From assembly GCF_020283565.1 (NCBI RefSeq), contig NC_060059.1:45342572-45406571 (forward strand): a stretch of 64,000 nucleotides of DNA. Reading direction: 5' to 3'. This document shows positions 12,700 through 23,402 of this stretch, piece after piece (positions within the stretch are counted from its first letter, which is position 1; every line of letters starts with the position of its first letter). The translations under genes and the position numbers were made by a program. Origin of the DNA: Trifolium pratense (Eukaryota; Streptophyta; Magnoliopsida; Fabales; Fabaceae). The notes below the pieces were generated by a model, which saw only the letters and a list, made by a program, of their open reading frames with translations, was not told the origin of the DNA and did not search any database.

Positions 12700-15600
12700 T
12701 ACTTCTCATAGCTTCTTTCTCCTTTAAAGCACAAAGGGAGAAATAAACTCCCATATACTGAAGAAAATAAATTCTCATACATCAGAGAAAAATCAATTCT
12801 CAAAAATCAGATCAGGATGTGTAGACATCATGGTGACATCATAGTATAACATATTTTGTGAGAACATAAAGCTAGAGGTTTCAAAAGAAGATCTGAAACT
12901 GTCACATATAGTAGTAGTAATCACATTTAAGTATCACAAATCTGACCATTATCACATCTGATTGCAACACATCTGAACACATATAGTACTTCTCATCAGA
13001 ATGCACATCCACACAAATAGTCATAGCATGACCAGTTCTCTTTCTGTCATACTTTGAGCAATAGCTTGGTCACGTGGAAGATCATCAAGATCAGTTTCTT
13101 CTACCGCAGTCTAAACTTCAATACTCCAAACCACCACCAGGTTTAAGACTCTCAGAACCATATCAGCATCAGTGTGGGGAATTGTAGAACAGGTTTCAAC
13201 AACACGAACAGGTTGGTCCAAGATGTTTCAACATCTGATGTGACATCAGACTCAGGTGAGGTTTCTTTGGGGGACACAACCACAACTTTAGTGGGGGATA
13301 ACAAAGTGACAGAATCAACAACTTTGAAATATGACACATGAAAAAATTTCAAAAAAAATGTCATCAACAACCACAGCATTCATACTAGACTGACCTATGG
13401 TTTTAAGAGATCTTGGTTTATCTAGAATTACAATTTCAGAGGCAGATCTCACAGATGTTTCAACACTACCCACAACATTTGAACTGACAAAAACCTTTAA
13501 CAGAGGTAACAAAATTTGATTCAACATTTAGGGGTGACAACTGAATCAATGAGGTTATCAAAACGAGTTTGGTAGGTTTATTAACATCATCAACAAACAT
13601 AGATAGACTTTTCTAGGACCTTTTGAGAGATAAGATTAACCTGGATAATGGATTTAGAAATAGGTTTCCTAGATGATGCACATTTTGTTGACCAAGCAAA
13701 ATAGGAGTAGATTCAGATGGATTCAAAGTATTCACAGACCTTTTATGCATTCCCTTCTGACACGTGAGTGATCACACTGTCCATTTCACTTCCTTGTTGA
13801 TCTTACAGGAAACATGTCTCGAATAATGTTCTAACATTCAGTCAGACATTGTCTTCTTTTACTTGCATTGATCAACACATCTTCAAACATATTGTCTTCC
13901 ACTTGATTCTAAGTGTTCTCCTTTCACTTATACTTAGTGACACATACCAAGACATCTGAATATCTGAATTTGTGACATCTCTCAATAATGAAGACTCTTG
14001 GAAAGTCCTTCCAAAAAATCTGTAGAGAAAAATAAATTCTCCCAAACTCAACCATTTAACCACTCGAGAGATATGTGGATAACTGATATAATTATTCAGC
14101 TTTACATGACTAGAATTAACCATGCCTTGTTAATAATTTCAAAATGTCACAACATGTTGTCTGACATCATATTCTCATATGAGGCATAAGATCTCCACAA
14201 GCTTGTACAACACTCTAGACAATATATATGTACCAATGCAATCCACAGATAAACACATGACTCTATCTGTCATAGATAATCAGGGTTCCAGCTGAAGATG
14301 AAAACTCGAGCACTAAATGAAAAACATGTGAAAGACTTCATGCCTTCATGTTGAAGGGCAACACCAACTCCCTCAGTAGAGTTGATTCTGAGTCAGATAT
14401 TCTCACTTCTTGAGAATACATCCAAGCATTCTGACCTCTTCACTTAACAAGGACACATCTGATCAATGTCCTAGCAGAACCACACTATGTATCATGATCT
14501 TTTGAATAGGCAGGATGTCATGCATACAAGGTGTAAAGTCACTCACAAAATCCAAAATCATCTTAGTTTGCTTAAAAGCTTGACTAAGATCCTGATTATC
14601 AACCCTTTTCTAGAGTGACTTGCAACAGAAGAAAACCAAAGACAATTATCAAACCTCAGTATTTGACAATATTCTTCTGCCCTTTCATTCACTAGTAGTT
14701 GTTGATACTAGTGGAATAAATAGTCATGCATTGCTAGAGCATACTATTAAAACAAGATCAGAACCTCCACATTCTTATTCACATAGTCAGAAACACGTCT
14801 TCTGATCATACAGCTTGAGCACTCCCATACACAATCTCAAGCACCTTCCACAGAACAGCCATCAATAAATATGATGTTACAACATCATTTAGGACATCAG
14901 CTTCTGATTTTGGAACCCAATTACATTGGTTCATAAATCATCATTCAAAAGGACTTATTGTGCATAGACATCCTTCAAGAAGCTCCCAATAGAGTACCAT
15001 CAATGCAGATCATCCAGGTTTTTCAAAACACCTGAATACCATGAAGAGAAATAGACTCTCATATATTCTCTGAACTATAAAGTTCAGACTGCATAATTGC
15101 ACAACTCTTCAGACAAATACATCAGTTTTATGCATAACTTCAACAGAGGATATACATATACTTAGCTCCCATTAAAGTATTTATCATTTGTCAGATAGGA
15201 TTACCTTCTCACACAAGGTAGGACATTAGATCTGACATCATTCTTCTGCACATGTATGGCACCAACAGATGACATCCACTCATGATAGTTATTCTAACAA
15301 AAGATCATTCCAGATTAGGTCAGTTGCTTGACCTTGTACTCCACCCTGAGTAGAACCAGCTTCCTTGGCTGAAGAAGCAGACGTTGGAGAAGATGTTTCA
15401 ACATTAATTCTGACATCAATCTCAATCCCATCGGTTTCATCCTGAACTATGGTCTAGAGATACCATAGTAGTCCATAACTCTTGCAAGGGGACACAGGAG
15501 AATCAACCATCAACCTTCAATATCAAATCATCCACACATGCAGGGACGTGCATATTATACATCCCCAAAACTTCTTCTAATGTTCAAACCTCTTGTCTTA

Positions 15601-16777
15601 CTTTAAGATGTTTGATGTCATTCTTCTGAACCTATAGAGGAGATTCCCTCTAACAGGTATCTGGAACATTTTGATCCAACACAATATCAGGTATCACAGA
15701 TGTGACAGTACTTAGCACAACATCAGTCTTAGGTGCCCAAGATGTGCCAACATTCGACACCACATCATTCTCAGAGACAGATTCTTTGAGAGACTCATCA
15801 ACAAACTCATTTGTGACCTTAGTGGAAGCATTAACTACATCATATGAATTTCCCTTGATTAGCGTGCACCAGACAATGGAGAGAGGGATACAACATATAC
15901 TTCCTTTCACTTCAACACAAACACACATTTGGATCAGACATGAACTAACCCAAGAGGTCAACCATATGTTGATTGTGTCCTAACCAACAAACTTATCTAA
16001 GACAAGTTTCTAGCGTAGAAACCATCTCAGACACAGATGCCTCCTCTTCCAGGTCAGGAGAAGCTTCCAAACATATGTAACCAACACACACTTGTTTAGC
16101 ACCCAAGCATCTGCCATGCCCTACTGTCATCCAACAAGATTCTGCAGAATCTCCTCATCAGATGTTCCGTCAGATGTTCCAACATCTGGTAAGACATCAG
16201 TTCCCGGAACACACCAAGAAATCATTTATCAAACCCACTGGAGGTTAGCTTTTTAGAGTTGGAAGCAAAAATAAATTGCTCATAACTTCCTTCAGATCCT
16301 TTTTCAACAAACTCATACGTGAGTGCCTTTATGAGTGGACTTGAGATCACCCCCAAGTATCTTTGGCATCTCTAACGAGTTAAAAAAAAACTCTTCCCGA
16401 GCATCACCACACCAGGGCTTTCATCATAAAACAGAGTGGTGCATCCTCAACAAATAAAACCACCAGGAGTTTTCCATCAGATATATATGCAGCGGAATTC
16501 AAATCACAAAACTCCTAAACAAACTTCAGGCATAACACAATAACACAGGTTTGAAAATAAATCAAACCATACAGCAACTCATCACAAGATCTACACGCCT
16601 GAACAACAATAAACAGGTCTAATACACACCCTGTCATGAATAGTCCATCCTCCACTTCTAGGGACCATTCAATCAATGTGAACTTCTCCAAGTTCAAACA
16701 AATTTTCAGTATTCCTTTCTTGCCCATAACCAGAAAGTATCTTCCCTAGGATCTCATCCAGAAAACAGAACAGGATG
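12700..16777 (-). other. Internal region with dispersed coding repeats, no pol
   Basis: The palindrome-like string GATGTTTCAACATC and variants (GATGTTCCAACATC, GATGTGCCAACATTC) recur many times, for example near 13219, 13455, 15390, 15746 and 16170. On the element strand they encode variants of a (N/D)V(G/E/D)TS peptide: SDVETSW, GSVETSVRS, SNVGTSWAPKTD. Frames are broken everywhere and the longest is about 100 codons. No reverse transcriptase, integrase or protease motif was found. Confidence 0.6.
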
Positions 16778-16794
16778 CCTGCTCTGATACCAAT
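16778..16794 (-). other. Primer-binding site (initiator-Met tRNA)
   Basis: On the element strand TTGGTATCAGAGCAGG follows the CA end of the 5' LTR after one base. The core TGGTATCAGAGC is complementary to the 3' end of plant initiator methionine tRNA. Confidence 0.9.
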
Positions 16795-18117
16795 TGAAAT
16801 TCTGGTATAGCAGAACCAGATGTTGTATAGAATGTCGAGACATCTGGTCTGACATGAATAACACGGCAAGGCATATAACATTAAAACGGATACTGAAGAA
16901 TAATGTTTGATCAGATGTTCCAACATTCAACTTAGAGAATGTCATACTTAATGTTGGAACATCTTACGAAACATAATAAAATCAACAAGTAAATAAACTG
17001 CACAGGAAATTGTTAACCCAGTTCAGCCAATCTGCCTACTCTGGGGGATACCAATCCAGGAAGGAAATCCACTAATAGCTCTAGTCACTAAGACCTCCAG
17101 CAAACCCTTTGAATTTACGTCTTACACTAAGACCTCCAGCAAACCCTCGGTTTACGTCTTACACTAAGACCTCCAGCAAATCCTAGGTTTACGCCTTATG
17201 ACCTCGACACTACTCATGCAACTTCTGCCTAGGAACTCCTAGACATGAGATCCCATCTCACTTCCACACAACCAACACAACCTGTGTTGTTCATATAATG
17301 TTGAATAAAATGTGGTGACAATCACCGTGACATATTTTACTCTTGCTTAAAAGCTTCGAGTAAATCACACACAGTTAACTCCGTACTTCAAAGCTTAGGA
17401 GTAACCTTACACAATAACAAACTCAGTTCTTAACTCGTGTTATAGAATCCACAAGTAAGAATCACAATTAAAAAATACAAACACTATCTCCTTGCTTAAA
17501 AGCTTCAGAGATATTACAATACTCAACTCATTACCTAAAGGTTTCTGAGTGAGGACATAGTGACCATCTCACAACCCGAGTGGTTCACTTACACCAACTC
17601 TCCTAGAGAGTGGCTCAAAAACACGAAACCCTAAAGACTACATCTTTGATAAACAATGGTTTCGGTTGATTAAAATCTTGGTCTTGAGTCTTCTTTATAT
17701 AGACAGAGCTAGCACGCTCCTGATCTTCCAAGATAAGCTTCAGAACACAGCTGGTCTTTGAGTCACGTCCAGCTAAGCAAATCAGACCTTAATAAAATCT
17801 TTCCTAAAATAGTTTATCCTCTTTAGGAAATAAACAATGTGTTGAATCATTCTATTATGTCTTGATAAGAACATATCTGCACTTAATAACGTCTTGATCA
17901 GATCAAATCTTGATATACACGTTTGTAGAGTGGATTTCCATATATAGCAGATACGTGTAATAAATGCGCGAGATTTGGGCAATCTGACTGTCGTACCCAA
18001 ACATGTTACAACATTTGGTCCAACATCTTTTGTACCTAACATGTTGAAACATTTGGTCCAACATCTTGCTTGTATATTTGTTTTAGCAAAATGAGGCCAA
18101 CACACAAATATCCAACA
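16795..18117 (-). repeat. 5' LTR of the Sirevirus-like element
   Basis: This copy has the same 1323-bp length as the LTR at 8865-10187, and the blocks I compared were identical. It is followed by the second copy of the AAATC target duplication. Matching LTRs indicate a very recent insertion. Confidence 0.92.
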
Positions 18118-18122
18118 AAATC

Positions 18123-19232
18123 TCCAATGAGTCACTAGATACAAAGATGAGACATCAAGCAACTCAATTATGTGGCAACACAATCCAATTAATTGAGAAG
18201 CTTCATGCTACTTTAAATACAGCTGTGTTATTACATAATTGTGGGGTATGTGACATGTCTAAGATGATTTTAGATTGTTCTAATTTTCTAATTGTGGGGT
18301 ATATAAAAACTGGTGTATTAGACAGAAAAGTATTGCTATCTTTGGAGCTTGTTTCTAAATGTTGGATGGTTGTGGCGATGCAAGTAGATTATGGAGATTT
18401 TGATCTTATGAGATTGAATTGTGGTTGTGTCTACTGTGTTTTGAGGTTGAAGAAAAGAGACATCACCTCCTATTCAAGTTTAGCTGTGCTTAGTCAATTT
18501 AGTTTGATTCACTATTGCTTTAGGAATGCTCATCTTTCTATTTGGTTGCCTAAATTCAATATTCAAGGGAACATTGCTGATAGTTATGGTCTTTGTTTTC
18601 TTCTTTTGGTTACCTATGCTACTGTTGGCATTTGGAAGGATGCCAAACAATTGTGGTTGGGTGGGGCTGCAATGAAGTGCGTGTTTGAAGGCGACTATTG
18701 GAAATTTGCACAACCATTGTATTATGTAGAACTCAATACTCGAAATGGGCCGCAATTAGCATACAAGAAAAATCAGAATACACAAAATATTCTTGCCACT
18801 AAAAGTAACTTTGGCAAAATTTCTCATTGCCTAAGTGATAAAACTTATGCTGATGTGCAGATGTTTCCTTTGTCATGGGGTGGTGCATTTGAATTTAGCC
18901 ATGTCATAGTTACCTCAATGGACTCACTGGAAGATGATATTTTGGATGGTGATCTCAATGCTATTTGCATAAACATCAACTTCTTAACTGAGGTGGTGAC
19001 GACATCCATTTGGACCATTTGTAATCAGTTTCTAATTTCTTGTGCCCACTTCAAACAATGGGATCCCGGTCAGCATTTGGAGATGTGCACAACAATTTGG
19101 TCCTTCAAATTCAAGCAATGGGATCCGGGTAAAATTGGTGCTATGAGTAATTTTTACAACCTTGAGGACAAGGTTGATTTTAAAGGGGAGGGTATTGTAA
19201 TGAATCTACTAAATTGGATAGGCCCAAAATAG
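18123..19232 (+). pseudogene. 3' half of the split 1017-codon ORF
   Basis: The frame continues from the 5' half at 18123 (TCC AAT GAG...) for 369 codons to TAG. The first ATG in this half is at 18147. The segment is hydrophobic and Cys-rich in its first 130 residues. Near the end it has a paired motif HFKQWDPGQ and KFKQWDPGK about 30 residues apart. The last residues (NLEDKVDFKGEGIVMNLL) match the style of plant Ty3/gypsy polyprotein tails, where LEDKV precedes a polypurine tract that is itself translated. The DNA there reads AAAGGGGAGGG, then TATTGTAATG. I infer that at least the 3' end derives from an LTR retrotransposon. The continued openness of both halves argues that the interruption is recent. 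Whether the intact protein was functional is unknown. Confidence 0.7.
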
Positions 19233-19490
19233 GAGTTAGTCAACTTCAGCCCAAAAAAAATGGGACTATGTGGAGAAATGAGTTATTATTAATAGGGTAA
19301 TAGGAGTATTTTGTGAGTTATGTGATTGGTGAAGTTGTTATTCTTCTCTCCCAAACTCTCTTTTCACATCTCAAATTCCTTTGTATTGCAACTATTTGAT
19401 CTAAGTTCAATAAGAATGATTCCTATCTTAGCTTTATTTCCTATTCAATTTTAGTATCATTTCAGAATGCATACAATCCAACACATTAGA
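19195..19490 (+). repeat. Putative 3' LTR following the split ORF
   Basis: A polypurine tract (AAAGGGGAGGG, about 19182-19192) is followed by TGTAATGAATC... and about 300 bp with an LTR-like R/U5 section (TTCTTCTCTCCCAAACTCTC, then CAATAAGAATG) ending near AATCCAACA. A similar pyrimidine-rich motif precedes the primer site at 63420. No matching 5' LTR was found upstream of 6921, so this is inference. Confidence 0.4.
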
Positions 19491-19799
19491 AATAAATTAG
19501 TAACAATAAATCCTATGATGTGTCAAAAAGAAAAACAATAAATCCTATGAGTGCAAGTGTGCAACATGCCATCATCAGCAATTATAAATCATGTTGAGCC
19601 CACTGGAAAAAAAAAGCCAGTCCTTAACTAATGCATCCATGATCCATCATCAACAACATTAATGAATGTTTTTATTATGATCATTGAAATGACGTCATAT
19701 CACTTATTTAAAGCCGTTAATATGGAATATACTTTTAAATAGATTAAGAGGACTTTAACCTAAAATTAAGCGCTTTGCAAAATAAGCTAAAGTTAGGGC

Positions 19800-20139
19800 A
19801 TTTTTTGCATTTTAATACTTTTGACAGTTTGGTGAAGCATAAGAAAGTAAGACATATAATTTGGTTAGCAACTACTTTGAGTCTATGGCGTGCACGAAAT
19901 AACATCATGTTTAGAGGAGAAGTGGTTAATTTGTCTTCCTTAGTGGATCAAATTATGTTTATTTCTTGGTTTTGGTTTATAGGACGAATAGGGAATATCT
20001 ATTCTTTTGTATTTTCTGATTGGTGTAATGACCAGTTAGTGTGCATTTAAAGCATCTAACAGTTTATTTTTTCTTGAATTGTAAGGTTTGAGTACACCTA
20101 GTACTTCTTATAATTCAATTTTTTCTTATAAAAAAAAAA
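19800..20139 (+). mobile_element. 5'-truncated L1-type LINE with target duplication
   Basis: The last codons of a plant LINE ORF2 are readable to a stop at 20050: HIIWLATTLSLWRARNNIMF, then SLVDQIMFISWFWF and DWCNDQL. A short 3'UTR and an A-tail follow. The insert is bounded by the direct repeat GCTAAAGTTAGGGC (19786-19799 and 20140-20153), a target-site duplication of at least 14 bp. It is a dead-on-arrival copy, severely 5'-truncated, with no catalytic domain left. Confidence 0.88.
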
Positions 20140-20224
20140 GCTAAAGTTAGGGCGTCAAAATCATAATTTTATGAAAGTTAGGGGTCAAAAGTGCATTTGA
20201 GTTTTTTTTTTTCTTAACTAGACC

Positions 20225-20360
20225 AAATTTGGCTATTGCAACTTTTCTTGGTAGCAAAAGATTCAAACTTGTTTCCCCTAGGAATCGAATTCGGATTCTC
20301 TAAACAATTTATCACACGGAGAGTTTATTAACTAGTCCAATATCTTGCTAAACTACGTGT
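20225..20360 (-). mobile_element. SINE-like copy, minus orientation
   Basis: On the minus strand the sequence GACTAGTTAATAAACTCTCC, then CCGAATTCGATTCCTAGGG, resembles the SINE copies at 21220-21400 and 24755-24920 (box A-like 'ctcaagtggttaat' followed by a box B of GTTCGATTCC type). It is diverged and its boundaries are approximate. Confidence 0.4.
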
Positions 20361-20708
20361 CTATTTATGTCTTACAATATGCTATTTAAATAAATAAATG
20401 ATAAAAGAAAATTAGTAACTATTCGTTCTTTTGTCCCAAAAAAGATAATTAGTCGTTAAAATTATAAGAGTCGATGAATTTAGGATTCACATTTTAATTT
20501 AGTCCTTAATTAATAACTAAAATGTCTATTTACTCAAATGAAAATATTGATGTTTTAGAATTTTCATGTGTAATTCATATCTCTTTTAACTAAATCCTTA
20601 ATTAAAAAATGAATTTTCATGTATAATCTGTTGGGTACACACCCAGCCAAGCCCAACTCAATGTTTAAGGATCCAAATGGTTCAGCCCAAACTAGAGAAA
20701 TTAATAAG

Positions 20709-20962
20709 AGATGTTTTCTCTCCCGACCTCCCGTGTTTCTTTTATATCTCCTGAATTTCCAATTTTACCATTGGAAAAACTTCGGTTTGTAGAAACCGAA
20801 GTTTTTTTTACCTTGAAAACAAATTTCGGTTTCTAAAAACCAAAATTTACTCTGAATTTGCACTAGAAAAAATTCGGTTTCTGCGAACCGAATTTTTCTG
20901 CAAGGGTAAAATTGGAATATTGGAGGGTATAAAAGAATCACGAGGTTGGGAGAGAAAACATC
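20709..20962. mobile_element. Palindromic MITE with 8-bp target duplication
   Basis: The left arm AGATGTTTTCTCTCCCGACC is inverted at the right end (GGTTGGGAGAGAAAACATC), and the arms continue through TTTTATA...TATAAAAG. Internal hairpins read AACTTCGGTTTGTAGAAACC, then GAAGTT, and a second one around TTCGGTTTCTGCGAACCGAA. The flanking direct repeat TTAATAAG (20701-20708, 20963-20970) fits an hAT- or Mutator-like target duplication. A partial copy lies at 50518-50615. Confidence 0.75.
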
Positions 20963-21219
20963 TTAATAAGAAGAGTGTGCATCACTCTCATTTGGACCTT
21001 CTTTCTTTTGTTTTTTTTGTTTTGAAATTTTGGACATTCTTTATAATATTTAAAGTGTGTTGATCAGTTAAAAAATAAATGGCCGGACAAAATCCCTAAA
21101 GTTATACTGTGTTTAATTTTAAAATTGTTCATGAGATTGAACAAACTAGAGAGAAAAGACCGAACAATATCCTAAAATTTTTGTTACTCCCAAAACCACA
21201 TGACAATTTTATTTATTTA

Positions 21220-21400
21220 TTTTTTTGGTATTAGCCCTCTAGTTTTTAGGGGAAATGACTTCAATAATACAGAGTTCGACCGCGAAATAAGTAAAATCTG
21301 ACCAATAATTATTCCTATTAGAAATCGAATTTGGGTTCTTCAGAACAATTCATCATGGGAGTAACTTATTAACCACTTGAGCTCAATTTATTAGTTCACG
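21220..21400 (-). mobile_element. SINE copy, minus orientation
   Basis: Read on the minus strand it contains GAGCTCAAGTGGTTAATAAG (box A region), then AACCCAAATTCGATTTCTAA (box B region), GGTCAGATTTTACTTATTTC and CGCGGTCGAACTCTG. The same modules occur on the plus strand at 24755-24920. Confidence 0.6.
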
Positions 21401-21445
21401 TGACAACTTTTTGTGTCAAGTTATCTTTAAATATTGTACAAAACA

Positions 21446-21528
21446 CTTTTTGATAAAGACTTAAAGGGAGCTTGTTCCTCTGTAATCTGTCTTTAGTTTT
21501 TTTATATTCCTTATCTTATTAAAAAAAA
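21446..21528 (+). mobile_element. Very short LINE 3'-end insertion with target duplication
   Basis: About 83 bp ending in an A10 run are flanked by direct repeats of TATTGTACAAAACA (21432-21445 and 21531-21544). The body (GCTTGTTCCTCTGTAATCTG, TCTTTAGTTTTTTTATATTCC) looks like the 3'UTR of an L1-type LINE. It is an extremely 5'-truncated retroposition event. Confidence 0.65.
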
Positions 21529-21974
21529 AATATTGTACAAAACAACAAGTTATTCAATACCTTAAAAGTTTATTCATTTCATCCAATTAGAGAGTAAATA
21601 TTAGACGGTTGTTAAAAAAGAATATTATTAACACTCTTCGGTCGGTTAATAAAGGCAAAAGAATATATGATACTCAATCATGAACAACAGCACAATCTTT
21701 AGAACTCAAGGACACGATGGAATCTGTTCAAGTAAGGTCATGTCCACAACCTTGGTGTTTGGACTAAAAATGATGTATTCAGTAACCTCTTTGAATCCAA
21801 TATATAAATCATGTATATATTATGGTTACAAAATAATTGTTTACAATCAAATAACTTGTAATCAGTTTTCTCAATTATATATCTACCTATAGCTAATAAT
21901 TGCATACACGAAAACAACTTAGAGTGTACCTCAACACAAACAAACTCAAGAACCTTAGAACCTTAAACTATAAG

Positions 21975-23402
21975 CTACCTAGAAGTTCTACAAGTCCAAG
22001 AAGAAGCTGTATACAAACTAGTATCTTTCCATCCAAGCCTTAACATGCCATCAACTTGAGAAAGACTATAACCATGAGTTGGTGAAAACATGTTCAATAT
22101 CAATTGTGCTTGAGCCATTGAATTAGAACTCGTTGAAACTTGCTCAAAACTATTACTTGCAACAAGCTCATTTCTCCAAAGCCTAAATTTTTCTTCACCA
22201 CTTCTCTTAGGTCCTCCTATTGCCAATATATTGTTAATCTCTTTAGAGAGAAGATTATGTTCAACAATGTTTCTATTAGCATCATCACTATGCAAATATG
22301 ATCCAAGAGAATCAAAAAGTGTTGAATAGTAATGCAATGAACCAACAAAACGGTCCAAAAATGAACCTCCAATGTTAACATCTTGTTCTACCAAAGTTAT
22401 GATTCTTGGTTCCAATTCTTCAAGAAGTCTCAAAGTTTTCCAATCTGGTCCAGTTGAATCATACAAAGAATGTTGCAACCAATGAACTGCAAGTGTCTCA
22501 TTAGGCCTAATTTGCAACATGGAAACATCAACAACTTCGCCGAATTTACATGCTATAGGGTAAAATTCCAAACACAAACCAAGCCTTCTCGCGAAATTCG
22601 AGAGGTTTTTCCCCGTCTCAACAAGAAGCTCCATCGACGCTCCCATCCCCGTCATTCTGACATTTGGTCGACCCTCCATTCGAGTAGCGAGTATGTGAAA
22701 AAAAGCCGGCCATTGAAGACCTTGCATGATATCCAAATCAATTATGTGAATGTCATTACAACGATTCACCGCTTCGAGAATCGCTTGGTTTGAAGTGAAA
22801 TGTGAAAATTTGATGAAAGGTGAAATATTGTTGAACACTTGTAGTGCTGAGTGAATTGTTCTATGATCAATCAAAGGTGAACATACTCCAAGCCATGAAT
22901 TCATGACTCTACTAATCATAGCTTTTGCAAAATAAGCAACAACACGTTCAGCACATGATGTTTTGAAAGGTGAAGCTAATTGTGTTAACTCTAGTAACAT
23001 TCTATGAGCTTCACCAAGATTTTCAACTGAAATTGCCACAGCACATTCCATTAAAAGGGTTATCAAATTCAACCCTTGATCACATTCATAATCATTATTA
23101 TTATTATCTAAGTTGTTGTTTGTTTGAATGTGAAGATTATGAATATTATTATCTGAAGTGTTTAGTGGTAAGTGATCTTCAACGAAGTGTTTAGTAATGT
23201 GTTCAACCCAATCACATACCTCATTATTTTGTCCTAAGTTTAAGGAATGATTTTCTGTTAGTGATTTTGGATAAGGGTTTGTTTGGATTGGAGGTGGCAA
23301 TAATAAGTCATTTGTAATGATTGTGTAGTCCCATGTTTCATGCATGTGTGGATGAATCATGTTTGGATTTGCATGAAGGACTTCAAATCCCACTTTCATC
23401 AT
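21975..23402 (-). CDS. GRAS transcription factor, SCARECROW/SCL23-like
   Basis: This is a single-exon gene of 475 codons. After a variable N-terminus (about residues 1-105, His/Asn-rich with a run of Asn) the GRAS domain follows in canonical order. Leucine heptad repeat I comes first (LITLLMECAVAISVENLGEA, then CAERVVAYFAKAM). The VHIID block appears as IHIIDLDIMQGLQWPAFFHI, which is the SCR/SCL23 signature, followed by heptad II (ETGKNLSNFARRLGLCLEFY), a PFYRE-like region (ETLAVHWLQHSLYDSTG) and the C-terminal SAW region (GYSLSQVDGMLRLGWKDTSL, ASSW). GRAS proteins of this clade act in the nucleus in radial patterning and bundle-sheath or endodermis identity, often with SHORT-ROOT partners. 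The role of this copy is inferred from family only. The start is the first of two adjacent ATGs. All core motifs are present and I see no disruption. Confidence 0.93.
   Translation of the reverse strand: MMKVGFEVLHANPNMIHPHMHETWDYTIITNDLLLPPPIQTNPYPKSLTENHSLNLGQNNEVCDWVEHITKHFVEDHLPLNTSDNNIHNLHIQTNNNLDNNNNDYECDQGLNLITLLMECAVAISVENLGEAHRMLLELTQLASPFKTSCAERVVAYFAKAMISRVMNSWLGVCSPLIDHRTIHSALQVFNNISPFIKFSHFTSNQAILEAVNRCNDIHIIDLDIMQGLQWPAFFHILATRMEGRPNVRMTGMGASMELLVETGKNLSNFARRLGLCLEFYPIACKFGEVVDVSMLQIRPNETLAVHWLQHSLYDSTGPDWKTLRLLEELEPRIITLVEQDVNIGGSFLDRFVGSLHYYSTLFDSLGSYLHSDDANRNIVEHNLLSKEINNILAIGGPKRSGEEKFRLWRNELVASNSFEQVSTSSNSMAQAQLILNMFSPTHGYSLSQVDGMLRLGWKDTSLYTASSWTCRTSR

Larger units (their letters stand above)
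8865..18117 (-). mobile_element. Recent non-autonomous Sirevirus-like LTR retrotransposon
   Basis: The element lies on the minus strand. Two 1323-bp LTRs (8865-10187 and 16795-18117) start TG and end CA, and no difference was seen wherever I compared them. The 5-bp duplication AAATC flanks it (8860-8864, 18118-18122). Abutting the 5' LTR on the element strand is TTGGTATCAGAGCAGG, complementary to initiator-Met tRNA. Abutting the 3' LTR is the polypurine tract CAAAGGGGGAGAT. The internal 6.6 kb contains a broken envelope-like ORF, many coding repeats and several extra polypurine-like tracts, but no recognisable protease, integrase or reverse transcriptase. The env-like remnant 3' of centre and the multiple polypurine tracts are features known from Sireviruses (Ty1/copia). 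It must have been mobilised in trans. Confidence 0.88.

Noticed and set aside
17782..18183. 133-codon minus-strand frame across the LTR/host junction
   Set aside because: It is mostly LTR sequence (the same peptide appears at 9852-10175) and merely runs on into antisense of the split ORF.
19499..19555. Short direct repeat AACAATAAATCCTATGA
   Set aside because: Two copies about 33 bp apart look like replication slippage; no element lies between them.
22470..22793. Open frame on the plus strand inside the GRAS gene
   Set aside because: It is antisense to the conserved GRAS domain, has no domain of its own, and is explained by the codon bias of the real gene.
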